A model generated the notes under the pieces. The model made no database searches. It had not been told where the DNA came from and worked only from the letters and a program-made list of their open reading frames with translations. A stretch of DNA of 64,000 nt from Cephalopachus bancanus (lineage: Eukaryota; Chordata; Mammalia; Primates; Tarsiidae): positions 248,001 to 312,000 of the forward strand of contig JAPVLO010000624.1 of the NCBI GenBank assembly GCA_027257055.1, in the 5' to 3' direction. Position numbers and translations under genes: made by a program. Shown one piece after another: positions 9,916 to 22,375 of the stretch. Each line of letters starts with the position of its first letter. Position 1 is the stretch's first letter.

Positions 9916-10922
9916 GATTTAAGAGAGTTTTCTTTATTCACTTCTCCAGCATAAATATTTTTATTTTAATACATAGATTCTTAAATTGCCAAAGAACTGG
10001 TCAACATAAAATACATATCATTTATGTATAAAGTCATGTAAAGAAATTTGCTGAAAAGGCTGGCTTTCTTGGATCTCCTTCTAATCATTCTCTGTAGGTA
10101 AAAGCCTATTTCAACATTCAAAATCAGGCCTGTTCATAAGAATTGAGTGTGGTTTAAAGTTGAAGGGAACCTTAGGTTTGTGATTAAGTGGACAGGCATA
10201 GGAAATAGCTGATAGGCTAAACCAATGGGTGGATATTTTAACTTAGAGCATCTTCCAAGAGACAATTTCATTCATCTGTCTTTGTCAGGCATGCAGTAGA
10301 AGACAATATGTTTTTCTGATCCTTGCACTTGATTAATTAGGACCTGACTACATATGCTTAACTCACATGGTTCTGTTTCTGTGTTTTTTCTAAAAAGTAA
10401 GGGAGGAAGAGAGGGGAGTTCTGGGCTAAAGACTCAATGACCTTTAATTTTAAAGGCTTACAGTCAAAGGCCAAGCCAGAGATGCCCTAGACTAACTAAA
10501 TAAGAAACACTGGAGTTCAGACTCAATTATCAATATTTAAAAAATCTCCCCAGGTGATTCCAACATGCAGAAAATAATGTGAATCCATGCCTCCAGTCAT
10601 TAGAGTCAAGTGACTATTAATATGTATCCAAGGGCATAGCAGACATTTAGTAAATACATATTCATCTAGTCTTCAGTGTCTTTGAATATGATGGAAAGGA
10701 CTCTTTTGATGTTTTCCTCTTTAAAACTTTTACTATCTTGGAACTTTTCCTTTGCTAGACTAGCAATGACAAATTCATGAAGGCGGCAGGGACAGACACA
10801 GAATAAGACAGCAACAAACACACAGAGGCACACACACACAAACACTCAAATATTGCAAGTAAAAGGTGAGAATTTGTGGGGTCCATATTTTTCTGCCATA
10901 CTTTGGTGGTGAATGAGCCATT
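9916..10922. other. Unannotated intergenic stretch
   Basis: AT-rich unique sequence without a recognisable gene. A short CACACA tract lies at about 10828-10840. It ends with AAGAACCTTTT, the target duplicated by the L1 at 10934. Confidence 0.6.
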
Positions 10923-10933
10923 AAGAACCTTTT
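10923..10933 (+). repeat. Target-site duplication of L1 copy c (left)
   Basis: AAGAACCTTTT recurs at 16248-16258 after the A tail. The preceding TT gives TT/AAGA, a typical L1 endonuclease cut site. Confidence 0.9.
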
Positions 10934-11176
10934 ATTCCAGGAGACGGGGCAAGATGGCAATGGCATAGGTGAACTGGTGAGATTCTCTGAATGGACCAAG
11001 ACTGCATACAGCTGAATAGACAGATTGTAAAGCAGAGGGAAAAGTGAACAAAGCCAGAAGACCCTCATAAGGAAGAACAGGTCATTGCAGAAGAGAAATA
11101 AAAGCAATCCCGCCTTCCCTCAAAAACAGAATTGAAGAGGGGGAGGGAAAGGGGAGAGGGAGAAAAATCTACAGAA
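10934..11176 (+). promoter_or_regulatory. Short L1 5'UTR with YY1-like site
   Basis: Only about 240 bases lie between the 5' end and the ORF1 start. CAAGATGGC near 10950 matches the YY1 site that positions L1 transcription in primates. The sequence does not resemble the long 5'UTRs at 452 or 51413-52770. The promoter function is inferred from position. Confidence 0.7.
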
Positions 11177-12130
11177 ATGAAGAAAAATCAAAAGAAGAGT
11201 ATGGGTCTCTCCCAGACGCCTGGGAGAGCAGACACTGAGAAAACTGACTTTGGAATGAAAAGCCCCCAGAATGAAGGGTCTCAAACTGCAAATGTAGATA
11301 TCAAAACAATAATGGAGAGATTAAAAAGAATTGAGGAGACACAAGAAGAAACTAGGAAGGAGCTGATTTTTGAGATAACAGTAATAAAGAATACTGTGAA
11401 TGAAATAAATAACAAATCGATAAGCATGGAAAGCAGAATTACCCAAGCAGAAGAAAGAATATCAGAGCTTGAGGACCAAAATATAGAAATAACCCAAACT
11501 CTTAAAAACACAGAAAATAAGCTCAAAAAGACAGAACAAAACCTCCAAGAGATGAGTGACTACCTCAAGAGGCCTAACCTAAGAATAATTGGACTCCCTG
11601 AGGCAGAAAGAGAAACAGAGACCACATTGGAACAAACTTTCCATGAGATCATTCAAGAAAACTTCCCTTATCTAATCAGTGATGCAAAAATTCAAACACA
11701 AGAGATTCAGAGAATCCCCACAAGACAACAAGTGAGAAGACCAACTCCTAGACACATAATAATTCGCCTAAATAAAGTAGGCACAAAAGAAAAAATCCTC
11801 AAGGCAGCAAGAGAAAAAGGCCAGATCACCTACCATGGAAGACCAATCAGAATAGCAGCAGATTTGTCTGCAGAAACCCTGCAGGCTAGGAGAGCTTGGA
11901 GCCCTATCTTCAAAGTCCTAAAAGATAAACAATTTCAACCAAGAATAACCTACCTGGCCAAGCTAAGCTTCATCAGTGAGGGAGAATTAAAATCTTTCCC
12001 AGATATCCAATCCCTAAGAACTTATGCTGCCACCAAACCATCTCTACATGAAACACTTAAGGAAGTACTAAACACAGACGAAAAGGAAAAAAGAACAATG
12101 TTTTTCACAAGAGTACAGGGAAAAGAATAA
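11177..12130 (+). CDS. L1 ORF1p, RNA-binding chaperone (intact)
   Basis: ORF1p forms trimers that coat L1 RNA in the cytoplasm and are needed for retrotransposition. The frame is open from 11132 (332 codons). I prefer the Met at 11177, because the peptide MKKNQKK is conserved at the start of the ORF1 copy near 51412, giving 317 residues, close to the mammalian norm. A heptad-rich coiled coil covers about residues 35-130 (AEERISELEDQN). The RRM begins near LKRPNLRIIGLP, and the C-terminal domain contains TPRHIIIRLNK and AETLQARRAW. It is followed after about 100 bases, including an A-rich stretch at 12168-12200, by ORF2. No disabling change is visible. Confidence 0.92.
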   Translation: MKKNQKKSMGLSQTPGRADTEKTDFGMKSPQNEGSQTANVDIKTIMERLKRIEETQEETRKELIFEITVIKNTVNEINNKSISMESRITQAEERISELEDQNIEITQTLKNTENKLKKTEQNLQEMSDYLKRPNLRIIGLPEAERETETTLEQTFHEIIQENFPYLISDAKIQTQEIQRIPTRQQVRRPTPRHIIIRLNKVGTKEKILKAAREKGQITYHGRPIRIAADLSAETLQARRAWSPIFKVLKDKQFQPRITYLAKLSFISEGELKSFPDIQSLRTYAATKPSLHETLKEVLNTDEKEKRTMFFTRVQGKE

Positions 12131-12234
12131 AATATACACGAACCAACCCCAAAACCAAAAGAAAGACAAAAAAAAAAAAAAAGAAAGAAAAAAGAAAAAA
12201 CCAAGTGGAAGAACAACAACTCAATAAGAACTCC

Positions 12235-15200
12235 ATGATAGGGATGAACTCTCACATTTCAATAATTAGTCTGAATGTGAATGGACTAAACGCACCACTG
12301 AAAAGACATAGAATGACAAAATGGATAAAATATCACCAGGCAACAATATACTGCCTTCAAGAGACCCATCTCACTAGAAAGGACATACACAGACTCAAAG
12401 TAAGAGGATGGGAAACAAATTTTCAGGCGAATGGAACACAAAAGAAAGGAGGAATCGTGATCCTAATTTCAGACAAAATACCATTTAAGCTATCAAAAAT
12501 TAAAAAAGCTACAGAGGGCCACTACATAATGATAAAAGGTTCACTCCACCAACAAGAAATATCTATCCTAAACATATATGCACCCAACATAGGTGCACCA
12601 ACATTCATAAAGCAACTTCTAGGAAAACGAAAGAAAGACATTGACTCTAACACCGTAATAACTGGGGACTTTAATACACCACTCACAACCCTAGACAGAT
12701 CATCAGGACAAAAAATCAGCAAGGAGATCCGGAATCTCAATGAGACTCTGGACCAAATGGACTTAATTGATACCTATAGAACAATCCATCCAAAGACCAC
12801 AGAATACACATTCTACTCATCACCACATGGAACATATTCTAAGATCGACCACATAATTGGACACAAATCAAGTATAAACAAATTTAAAAGGACTGAAATT
12901 CTACCATGCACCTTCTCGGACCACAGTGGAATAAAAATAAACATTGACACCAACAAAGTCCCCCCAAAACCCACAAAGACATGGACACTAAACAGCATGA
13001 TGCTAAATAACTCCTGGGTCAATGATGACATCAAAACAGAGATCAAAAGATACCTGGAAACAAATGAAAATGAAGAAACATCTCACCAAAAACTCTGGGA
13101 TGCCTTAAAAGCTGTAATAAGAGGGCAATTTATATCCCTACAAACACACATGAGGAAAATGGAAAGAAAAGAAATTAACAACCTAACAAGCCACCTAAAG
13201 AAGCTGGAAAAGCAAGACCACAAAAACCCTAATTTCAGCAGAAGAATCCAGATCACCAAAATAAAAGCCCAAATCCAGGACATAGAAGACAAAAAGATAA
13301 TACAAAAAATCAATGAAACAAAAAGCTGGTTCTTCGAAAGAATAAACAAGATTGATGGTCCCCTAGCTAGACTGACCAAGAAAAAACGAGAAAAAAACCA
13401 AATAAGCACAATCAGAAACACAAAAGATGAAGTCATATCTGACCCTGAAGAAATACAAAAGATCATTAGAGACTGCTACGTACACTTGTATGGAAACAAA
13501 CTTGAAAACCTTAAGGAAATGGAGGACGTTCTGACATCACACAACCTACCTAAGTTGGAACAAGAAGAAACTGAGACCCTACATAAACCAGTAACAATCA
13601 AGGAAATCGACTACGTAATAAGAAAACTTCCTACAAAAAAAACACCCTGGATCAGATGGCTTTCCAGCAGAATTCTACAAGATATTTAAGGAGGAGCTGA
13701 TACCAATTCTACTGAAGGTATTCCAGGCAATTGAAAACGATGGAATGCTCCCCAAATCATTTTACGAAGCCAACATCACATTGGTACCCAAGCCAGGTAA
13801 AGATCCAGCAAAGAAAGAGAACTACAGGCCAATATCTTTGATGAACATAGATGCTAAAATTCTCAACAAGATCCTAGCAAACCGGATTCAGCAATACATC
13901 TCAAAAATCATCCATCATGACCAAGTAGGCTTCATTCCTGGGATGCAAGGCTGGTTCAACATTCGTAAAACCATAAATGTTATTAAATACACCAACAGGT
14001 TTCAAAACAAAAACCACATGATTATATCATTAGATGCAGAAAAAGCTTTTGATAAAACCCAGCACCCCTTCTTGATAAAAACCCTTGAAGAACTAGGCAT
14101 ACGGGGAACATACCTCAAAATAGTAAAAGCCATCTACGAGAAACCCACAGTGAGCATACTCCTAAATGGACAAAAATTAGAACCATTTCCCCTGAAAACT
14201 GGAACAAGACAAGGATGCCCACTCTCACCCCTCCTGTTCAACATAGTATTGGAAGTCCTGGCTCGAGCAATCAGAGAAGAGGAGGCAATCAGGGGTATCC
14301 AAATAGGAAAAAAGGAAGTCAAGTTATCTCTCTTTGCAGATGACATGATTGTATACCTTGAAAACCCAAGAGAATCTGTCAAAAGCCTCCTTACACTGAT
14401 AAAGGCCTTTGGCAAAGTCTCAGGATACAAAATAAATGTACAAAAGACAATCGCATTTCTCTACACCAATAATAAACAAACAGAAACCCAAATAAAAAAC
14501 ACAATTCCATTCACAATAGCCACGCACAAAAAAATGAAATACCTTGGCATCTTCCTAACCAGAGTGAAAGACCTTTACAAGGAAAACTACAAAACACTGC
14601 TCAAAGAAATCAAAGTTGACACAAACAAGTGGAAAAATATCCCATGCTCATGGATCGGAAGAATCAACATTGTGAAGATGTCCATCTTACCTAAGGCAAT
14701 CTACAAATTCAATGCAATACCCATCAAATTACCAGCAACATTCTTCTCAGACCTAGAAAAAACAATGCAGGAATTCATATGTAAACACAAACATCCAAGA
14801 ATAGCCAGAACAATCCTCAGCAAAAAAAACAAAGCAGGTGGTATCACACTACCAGACTTCAAACTTTACTATAAAGCTACAATCATCAAAACAGCTTGGT
14901 ATTGGTATAGGAACAGGCATATAGATCAATGGAATAGAATTGAGATTCCAGAAGCAAAACCTCAATTTCTCAACCAACTCATCTTTGACAAAGCCTCCAC
15001 CACCTACCACTGGGGAGAGGAGAACCTATTCAGTAAATGGTGCTGGGAAAACTGGCTGACCACATGCAGAAGATTGAAACAGGACCCCTATCTATCCCCA
15101 TGCACAAAGGTTAATTCCAAATGGATCAGAGACCTAAAAGTAAAACCTCAAACCATAAGAACCTTAGAAAATGAAGGAAAAACCCTCATGGAAATCAGAA

Positions 15201-16050
15201 CTGGCATCCAATTCCTGAACAAAACCCAAAACCCACAGCTCATAAGAGAGAAAATAGACAAGTGGGACCTTATTAAACGGACAAGCTTCTGCAAAGCCAA
15301 AGAAACCATCAAGAGAGCAGGGAGACAGCCTACAGACTGGGAAAAAGTATTTGCCAACTCTAGGTCCGACAAAGGCTTAACATCCTGGATCTACAAGGAA
15401 CTCAGACGTGCTGAAAAGAAAAAAACAAACAACCCCATTATAAAATGGGCAAAAGATATGAACAGACACTTCACAAAGGAAGACATCTGAGCAGCCAACA
15501 AACACATGAAGAAATGTTCAACCTCACTAGTCATCAGGGAGATGCAAATCAAAACCACACTGAGATACCACCTAACCCCAGTCAGAATGGCAATTATCAA
15601 CAACTCAAAAAATAACAGCGGCTGGAGAGGGTGTGGTGAAAAGGGAACACTTCTACACTGTTGGTGAGAGTGTAAACTAGTGCAACCTCTGTTCAAAGCA
15701 GTGTGGAGATTCTTAAAAGCTCTAAATACCAACCTCCCATATGATCCCGCAATCCCCCTACTGGGAATATATCCTGAAGAACACAAATCACTCTATAAAA
15801 AAGATACCTGCACACACATGTTTATCGCAGCGTTGTTCACAATAGCAAGACCATAGAAACAGCCATGCTGCCTGTCAAAAGAGGACTGGATTAAAAATGT
15901 GGTACATATACACAATGGAATACTACGCAGCCATAAAAAAGAACAAAATCATGGATTTCGCAGCAACCTGGATGGAACTAGAGTCTATAATACTGAGTGA
16001 CCTCTCACAGAAACAAAGATCCGAGTATCACATGTTCTCACTCATATAAT
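12235..16050 (+). pseudogene. L1 ORF2p, endonuclease and reverse transcriptase (frameshifted, stops)
   Basis: ORF2p nicks target DNA and primes reverse transcription. I use the Met at 12235 because the equivalent Met is kept in the copies at 33785 and 50368. The endonuclease part is intact: LQETHL, TGDFNTPL and SDHSGIK carry the acidic and His catalytic positions. An extra C in the ACCC run near 13645 shifts the frame; coding resumes in the other frame from about 13650. The reverse-transcriptase core is intact there (SLDAEKAFD and [10 protein letters not shown] near 14330-14350). A TGA at 15488-15490 then ends the frame before the Cys-rich C-terminal domain, and further stops follow at about 15666 and 15855. 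Total span is about the usual 1275 codons. Confidence 0.93.
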
Positions 16051-16247
16051 GGACCTTAAACATCCAATGCAATACTATATGAAAATGACTGACCATACTG
16101 TGAAACTATGGTGGGGGGAGGGAGATGGGATTAACAGTAGCAAATATCTGTCTGGGAACGGGGAAACACCCCATATCAACAGGGTGCCTGAATGAAATGC
16201 AATTATATACCTAACCCTTAACTGTACCCCACAACTTCACAAAAAAA
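16050..16247 (+). other. L1 3'UTR with G-rich tract
   Basis: Contains GGTGGGGGGAGGGAGATGGG (16110-16129), a polypurine tract able in principle to form a G-quadruplex, as in other mammalian L1 3'UTRs. The end, TACCTAACCC...CACAACTTCAC plus A-run, is shared by the other young L1s here and marks one L1 lineage. Confidence 0.85.
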
Positions 16248-16258
16248 AAGAACCTTTT

Positions 16259-18232
16259 TCCCTACTGAATTCATAGCATGCTTTTCTTTAGATTTCAGGT
16301 TTGGTGCTCTAGGTTGATTAGCTCTGACTAGGAGAGTATTTTCACTAAAGGTAACACTCTCTTCTCACTCAGATGAGAAATGCCATCTATAACCTGCCAT
16401 CAGTTGAAGTGACTGACCCTGTAGATCACATACAAGTTCTATCCACCCTGCATCCTGCACCTATCCTGAAGCAGAGGTACCTCCTGCAGGAAGCAAAGGA
16501 GGAGAAACAGCCTGTACTAACTGCTGAGCTTTGCAGGTGACAATAGCAAAGGTTTATTACAGTTTCTGAACATGTTAAAAAGTAAATCTCTATTGTAGAT
16601 AGCCCTGCAAATCCAAAACTGTAGGAGGTTTAGAAAAATATGGGTTTTAGCAGCAGGTGAAACAATGATGACAGCACTCTAAGTCTAATGTTGAATTTTT
16701 CTAAGTTTCTTAAACATGACATTGACTACAGGTCAATCATATGTTCTAGTCTTTAAAGAGATGGAAAAGATATTTTGTCCCCAGGTTCTTTTCTGTTACT
16801 CTGGTTGTACTGTGGAATCACTTAGCTCATAGACTGAATAAAAAGTAATATAGACTTTTGTTATTATTACTCATCTATAAATGAAATTCAATTTCTTCAG
16901 AAGATAAAATGCGAAGTAAATAGCAAAAATATACATTTTTTGGAGTCTGTTTTTGCTAGAATTGGACAAGGAATACCAAAACAATGTCTTTGGCATCAAC
17001 TTCAAGCTGTGAAAAAATTACACACAAAGGATTTTCTTAACTTTTTTCTTTGTTATTCATTATCTCTCATTCAGGCAATATTCACCCATCCCTCTTCTGG
17101 ACAGGATTTGGGCTGAGACATGGAAAGAGAAATAAATGTGCAACAATCCCTGATATTAAGGAGGGAAATAAACTCAAATAACTTTGAGGTTGTAGCTACA
17201 GTGCGGCTAAGATATAGATAAAAAGTGACAAAGCAAGATATCTAAATGTTTTATTTATATGACAACATAAGTCCATATGTTTGAAATAATAGATGTGACA
17301 ATCAGAACCTTTCAGTTTCCATCTGGATATTTGTTGTATTTTCAACACTGCCCAATTTTAAGAACAAAGTTATTTGGTCTTGTAGCATGATAAGATCTTT
17401 CAAGTGTATTCCTTTCCTTGCCTGTAACACATGTTGTTGAAGCTCAAATAATATACTTTTGATGGCATCACAGATTATTCATCCTTAAGTCTTATTCACT
17501 CAACACATTAGACTACACTGGTACAAATCTTCAGTGCATTTATGCTACCTAATTTGAAAACTACTGTCAAATACTTCAAGATGGAGAAAGAAACCCCAGG
17601 AGAATTAGGTGATAATATTATTCAGTGTTATCTATTGAGAGCATTTATCTAATCAAAATAAAAGATGTAACACCTGGTATGTATCTATCACTCTCCCCAG
17701 CTGGTACAGATGGATACAGCCTGCTTGAGCTATGAAATCCCTTCCATCCCTGAGTAGTTCCTGAGTGGTGGTTTGAGCCAGGCGGTGAGGGGAGAATGGG
17801 GCCAGGCCAGCTCAACTCAGCAAGATTTCACAGTTTCCTGGCAAGTCACTTTGATGTACTGTGCCTTTGAAGTCAATTCTTTCATATTGGGTACTCTTCT
17901 TCACCAGTCTCTTTATTAACCCCTGCAGTTTATCAGAGGGAGAAGAGTCATCTAATAATTACTTCTTAGAGGGAGTCAGAGAGAAATGAGACAGGGAGAT
18001 AAAAACAAAGATGGGGGGGGGGGGAGGGAGAAAGAAAGAATGCTGGAATTGCACAGTAAATATTAAAACCAATTGGAATTGTACCTAGCTTGCCTATATT
18101 TGAGTTGAAAGATATATCATTAAAATAACCAGGATTTGGCTTTATAAGAGCTTTTAAAAAATACACTTACCTCTAGATTTTGGGGCTTTTCGATGTGATA
18201 AGAATACTGTTTACTTGTTTGTGTTTTAAAAT
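16259..18232. other. Unannotated intergenic stretch
   Basis: Two kb of AT-rich sequence with no gene or repeat I can name firmly. 17130-17240 faintly resembles an L2 tail. A G-run followed by GGGAGGGAG (about 18012-18030) is the only low-complexity element. Confidence 0.55.
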
Positions 18233-18243
18233 GTCATTTTTCT

Positions 18244-18385
18244 AGCAGGGTGTGGTAGTGCATATCTGTAGTTCCAGCTACTTAGAAGGCTGAGACAGAA
18301 GGATTGCCTGAGTCCAGCAGGTTGAAGATGTGGTGGCTGAGCATTGTACAACAGTCTGGGCGACAGAGTGAGACTCCAACTCAAG
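18244..18385 (+). repeat. Free Alu right monomer with perfect target duplication
   Basis: Only the right Alu arm is present (GGGTGTGGTAGTGCA to GACTCCAACTCAAG). It is flanked by an exact 10-bp duplication GTCATTTTTC at 18233-18242 and 18386-18395. There is no A tail beyond CAA. The flanking duplication shows it was inserted as a monomer, not left over from a dimer. Confidence 0.8.
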
Positions 18386-18439
18386 GTCATTTTTCAGAGA
18401 AATCTAGAGTCTGTTTGAATCTTGTTATTTCACAAATTT

Positions 18440-18590
18440 TAGAAAGTCTTTTAGAAACTGTAGACATACTACTGTTAATATCCTCATTTGTAAAATGGGA
18501 TTAATAGTGGCACTTCTTTCATAAGGTTAATATGAAGATAAATGAGCTAAGATTTGTAAAGTGCTTAAAAATATGCCTTGCAAAGTAAAA
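18440..18590 (+). repeat. MIR fragment
   Basis: The block CCTCATTTGTAAAATGGG, then a degraded AATGAGCTAAGATTTGTAAAG and GTGCTTA, is the central to 3' part of an ancient tRNA-derived MIR. Shared by all mammals. Confidence 0.65.
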
Positions 18591-19299
18591 TGTTTGTGTT
18601 TTTTGAGTAATAAAAGTGAATTAAAAATAAAATATAAAAATAAAAGAATAAAAAATAGAGTAAAACACACCAAGGTCAGTTAGATTAGTCACCATAATTG
18701 AATCCTGATCTATATTGAATTATTTCCAAAATTAAGTTGAGTACTATAGAGATGTCAGTGTGGTTTCTGTTCCTTCTTGCCATAGTTAGTTGATGCTGAA
18801 GTTTCATATTGGTGCCCTCTCTTGTGGATAACTCAGAAGAAACAAGGCCAAGTCCTTTTATGTCTATGGTGCTAACAAGGACACCTGTCCTAAGCAACTT
18901 AGGTATTAGCAAAAATGATTGTTGCGTTTTCCAGTGGCTTGACTGAGCTATGACCCAGAGTAGTCAGATGGTAACTGTTCTTTATTCCATTAAAAGTTTC
19001 CCTGGCTTGAAATGTGATGAGCAACATCATTTGGTCCATTCTTCCAGGAAGAAATTTACAATTGTTTCAGATTTCATGTATCCTTTCCTTATTTCTGTTG
19101 AGTCTCTTACCATTGCCCCTGTGCAGTCAAAAATCCATTATAGCTTTTAACTTCCCCCAAACTTAACTACTAATAGCCTACTGTCGACTAGAAGCCTTAT
19201 TGATAAGAAAAGCAGTTGATCGACACATATTTTGTATGTTATATGTATTAAATACAGCATTTTAAAAATAAGATAAGCAAAATAAAATAAAACGTTATT
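18591..19299. other. Unannotated intergenic stretch
   Basis: AT-rich sequence; only A-rich low complexity near 18610-18665. Short open frames show no homology I recognise. Confidence 0.5.
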
Positions 19300-20822
19300 A
19301 AGGAAAGCAAAACATTCCTCAGCATTAGAAACAAAATGGGAAGTGGCATGCTTCCAGACTTTAAACTTTATTATAAGGCTACAATAATCAAAAGAGCCTG
19401 GTACTGGGATAAGAGCAGGCATATAGACCAATGGAATGGGATAGAGATTCCAGAAACAAAACCTCAATTTCTCAGTCAACTCATCATCAACAAAGCCTCC
19501 ACTAACAACCACTGGGGAGAGGAGAACTTGTTCAGTAAATGGTGCTGGGAAAACTGGCTGACCACATATAGAAAATTAAAACAAGACCCCTGCCTATCAC
19601 CATACACAAAAATCAACTCTAAATGGATCAAAGACCTAAATGTAAAACCTCAAACTATAAGAACCTTAGAAAATGCAGGAGACACCCTTATGGAAATTGG
19701 AACTGGCAACCAATTCCTGATCAAAATCCCAAATGCCTATGCCATAAGAGAAAAGATAGACAAGTGGGGCATCATCAGACTGAAAAGCTTCTGCATAGCC
19801 AAGAAACCATCAAGAGAGTGGGGAGACAGCACACAGACTGGGAAAAAATATTGCCAACTGCATACCTGACAAAGGCTTAATGTCTAGGATCTGCAAGGTG
19901 CTCAAGCATGCCAAAAAGAAAAAAAAGCATCCCTACTAAAAAGTGGACAAAAGATATTAATAGACACTTCTCAAAAGAAGACATATGAGCAGCCAACAGA
20001 TACATGAAAAAATCCTCAGCCTCACTGGTCATCAAAGAAATGCAAATTAAAACTATATTGAGATATCACCTAACTCCAGTCAGATCATCAATAACTCAAA
20101 AACAACACCAACAACAACAACAACAACAACAACAACAAACAATAAAAACAGATGCTGGAGAGGATGCAAGTAAAAAGGAACATTTCTACCCTGTTGGTGG
20201 GAGCATAATCTAGTGAAACCTCTGTGGAAAACAGTGTGGCAATTCCTAAAAGATCTAAAAATCAACCTCCCATATGACCCAGCAATACCCCTTCTGGAAT
20301 TATACCTGGAGGAACTCAAATCATTCTACAAAAAAGATACCTGTACCCACATGTTTACTGTAGCACTATTCACAATAGCAAAAACATGGAACCAACCGTG
20401 CTGGTCAGTGAAAGTAGACTGGATTAAAAAATGTGGTACCTAGACACGATGGAGTATTACACAGCCATAAAGAAGGACAAAATTATGAACTTCGCAGCAA
20501 CTTGGATGGATTTAGAGTCTGTAATACTCAGTGATCTATCGCAGAAACAAAGAACTGGGTACCACATGTTCTCACTCATAAGCAGACCCTGGAACAATTA
20601 TCATAATACTAGAAGAAAGGGATTGGCAGTAGTGGGACTGCCAGGGGAAGGAGTGGGGAGGGGTATACTTCATCAACGAAGATACCTGATCTCAAACTAG
20701 GTGAAGTGGGGACCAAAGTGAGGTTCAAACTTTACCTGTACAATGACCATTTGTATACCTAACCCTGAATTGCACCCCACATCTTTAAAATAAAAATTAA
20801 AAGAAAAGAAAAGAAAAGAAAA
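19300..20822 (+). mobile_element. L1 (copy d), 5'-truncated 3' end
   Basis: Begins inside ORF2 downstream of the reverse-transcriptase core and runs through the C-terminal domain and 3'UTR, ending with TGAATTGCACCCCACATC and an A tail that became (GAAAA)n (20795-20822). ORF2 sequence such as [17 protein letters not shown] and the W-rich [12 protein letters not shown] is readable at 19336-19840. Frameshifts occur near 19800, and a TGA stands at 19986-19988. The exact left boundary and target duplication are unclear. Confidence 0.85.
20103..20139 (+). repeat. (CAA)n microsatellite inside L1 copy d
   Basis: About a dozen CAA/ACA units expanded within the ORF2 C-terminal segment, where the copy at 15600 has only AACAACTCAAAAAATAAC. 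Confidence 0.9.
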
Positions 20823-21072
20823 TTGTATTTACTCTTCATTAAGTGGGAGGGAGTCATTATAAAGGTCTTCATCTTCATCACTGTCTTCACATTGAGTACG
20901 ATGAGGAGGAGAAGGATGAGGAGTGGTTGGTTTTGCTGTGTCAGAGGTGGTAGGGGCAGAAGAAAAAAGTCACGTGTAAGTGGACCATTGCAGTTCAAAC
21001 CCATGTTGTTTAAGGATCAAATGTATTTCAGAAGCAGTGTCAGAATAAAGTACTTGCCTCCTTTGATGGATA
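20823..21072. other. Unannotated intergenic stretch
   Basis: Purine-rich near 20895-20925 (AGGAGGAGAAGGATGAGGAG); otherwise nothing recognisable. Confidence 0.5.
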
Positions 21073-21074
21073 TA

Positions 21075-21647
21075 CGAGGGGAAACTGCCCCCAACCAGAA
21101 TTTATTTATAAAAACATATGTATTTATTCTTATATGTTTAAACTTTAGTTCCCTTCAAAATACTCTCCATTTGATGCAATATACCTATTGAGACAATTTT
21201 TTTACTGCTAAAGATAGTTTTTGAACTTGTCAATTTTGATCGCTCTTAGTGCTTCTGCTGTTTTTTGTTTCACCTCTTCCACATTGGCAAAATGTTTCCT
21301 TTTGAAGAATTTTTTCATCTGGGGAAACAACAACAAATAAAGTCACTCAGGGTGAGATCAGGTGAATAGGAAGGGTGAGGCATGGGGCTCATACCATTTT
21401 TAGTCAAAAACTGCTGAACACTCAGCACAGTGTGAACAGGTGCACTTGTAAATTACCTATCATGAAACGGACAAACTTGTGATAGAATCCCCCCCCAAAA
21501 TTCACTAAAACTGAACAGAGTCACTCACAACAATGCCAGCTGGTATATTGATAATGGTGGGTTTCTAGAAAACTTAGCTGCAAAAGCCTTTGCTACAGGA
21601 GGCTTGCCCTCCAAAAAATAATCTTTTTTTGGAAAGGTGCCCCCTCG
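21075..21647 (-). mobile_element. Mariner-type DNA transposon remnant
   Basis: Terminal inverted repeats begin CGAGGGG (21075) and end CCCCTCG (21647), each next to a TA, the mariner target duplication (21073-21074 and 21648-21649). On the minus strand, 21150-21300 encodes the end of a transposase-like protein (KRKHFANVEEVK, then ASNGEYFEGN and stop). The element is about 570 bp, less than half of an autonomous mariner, with internal loss and many stops. Confidence 0.8.
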
Positions 21648-21659
21648 TATGTATATTAA

Positions 21660-22375
21660 TAATCACCCTTTCAGCAAAACCTGACAGAATGCCACAGTGA
21701 CAGATTTTTTGTTGCTAGTTTGTGTGATAGGCTCAGAATATTGAGGTTAGAAGTTTCCTCAGGGCTGGGGTTATTGATCACATAATTGTCATAGGTTATT
21801 GCCTCACATTTCAGTTTATGTCACGTATTCAGATTTTAGGGATTGGTATGCTAACCATTTGCTGTGGTAGATGAATATGGGCTGAGAGATTGACTTAGGG
21901 TTTGCAAAATAATTTCAGTTTCCTGGTTACCAAATCAACCAATTATTAAAGTTTTCAGACAAGGTGTCTGCAGACTGAATTAGGGTTTCAATACAGAGGA
22001 ATTTGTACTAAATCTGTATATTCAACATCCTTAGAATATGTCCAGTCTATCCAAAAAAAAAAAAAGTAGCCGTGGCCATCTTCTTAGACTGTTATTTAGA
22101 AGCAAAGACACTATTACTCTTTACTTTGCAATATTGAATGCTTGGAACAACAGTTAAATGTAATTTAGGAGTTTAGATGCTTGCTATGTGTCTATCTGTG
22201 GATGGGTTAATATTATTGGAATTAAATCTCGTTACACCTTTATGATCTAGCTGATATTTCAACATCTTCTAATTGGAAATTCCCATAAGATGACATTCTG
22301 GTTTTCAGAGTGGCTGATTTCCTACTCATCAGACTGTCTTCCATGAGCAATAATAAGAGTAACTGAAACAACCAC
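21660..22375. other. Unannotated intergenic stretch
   Basis: Unique AT-rich sequence, with an A-run at 22051-22064. No gene seen. Confidence 0.5.

Larger units (their letters stand above)
10934..16247 (+). mobile_element. L1 (copy c), near full length
   Basis: 5.3 kb plus-strand L1 with 11-bp target duplications, a 5' end containing GGGCAAGATGGC (YY1-like), a short 5'UTR, intact ORF1, broken ORF2, a G-rich 3'UTR and an A tail (16241-16249). It is the best-preserved L1 in the window. ORF1 could still be translated if the copy is transcribed, but the copy cannot move by itself. Confidence 0.95.

Noticed and set aside
15391..15786. 131-codon minus-strand frame
   Set aside because: Antisense shadow of the L1 ORF2 C-terminal region.
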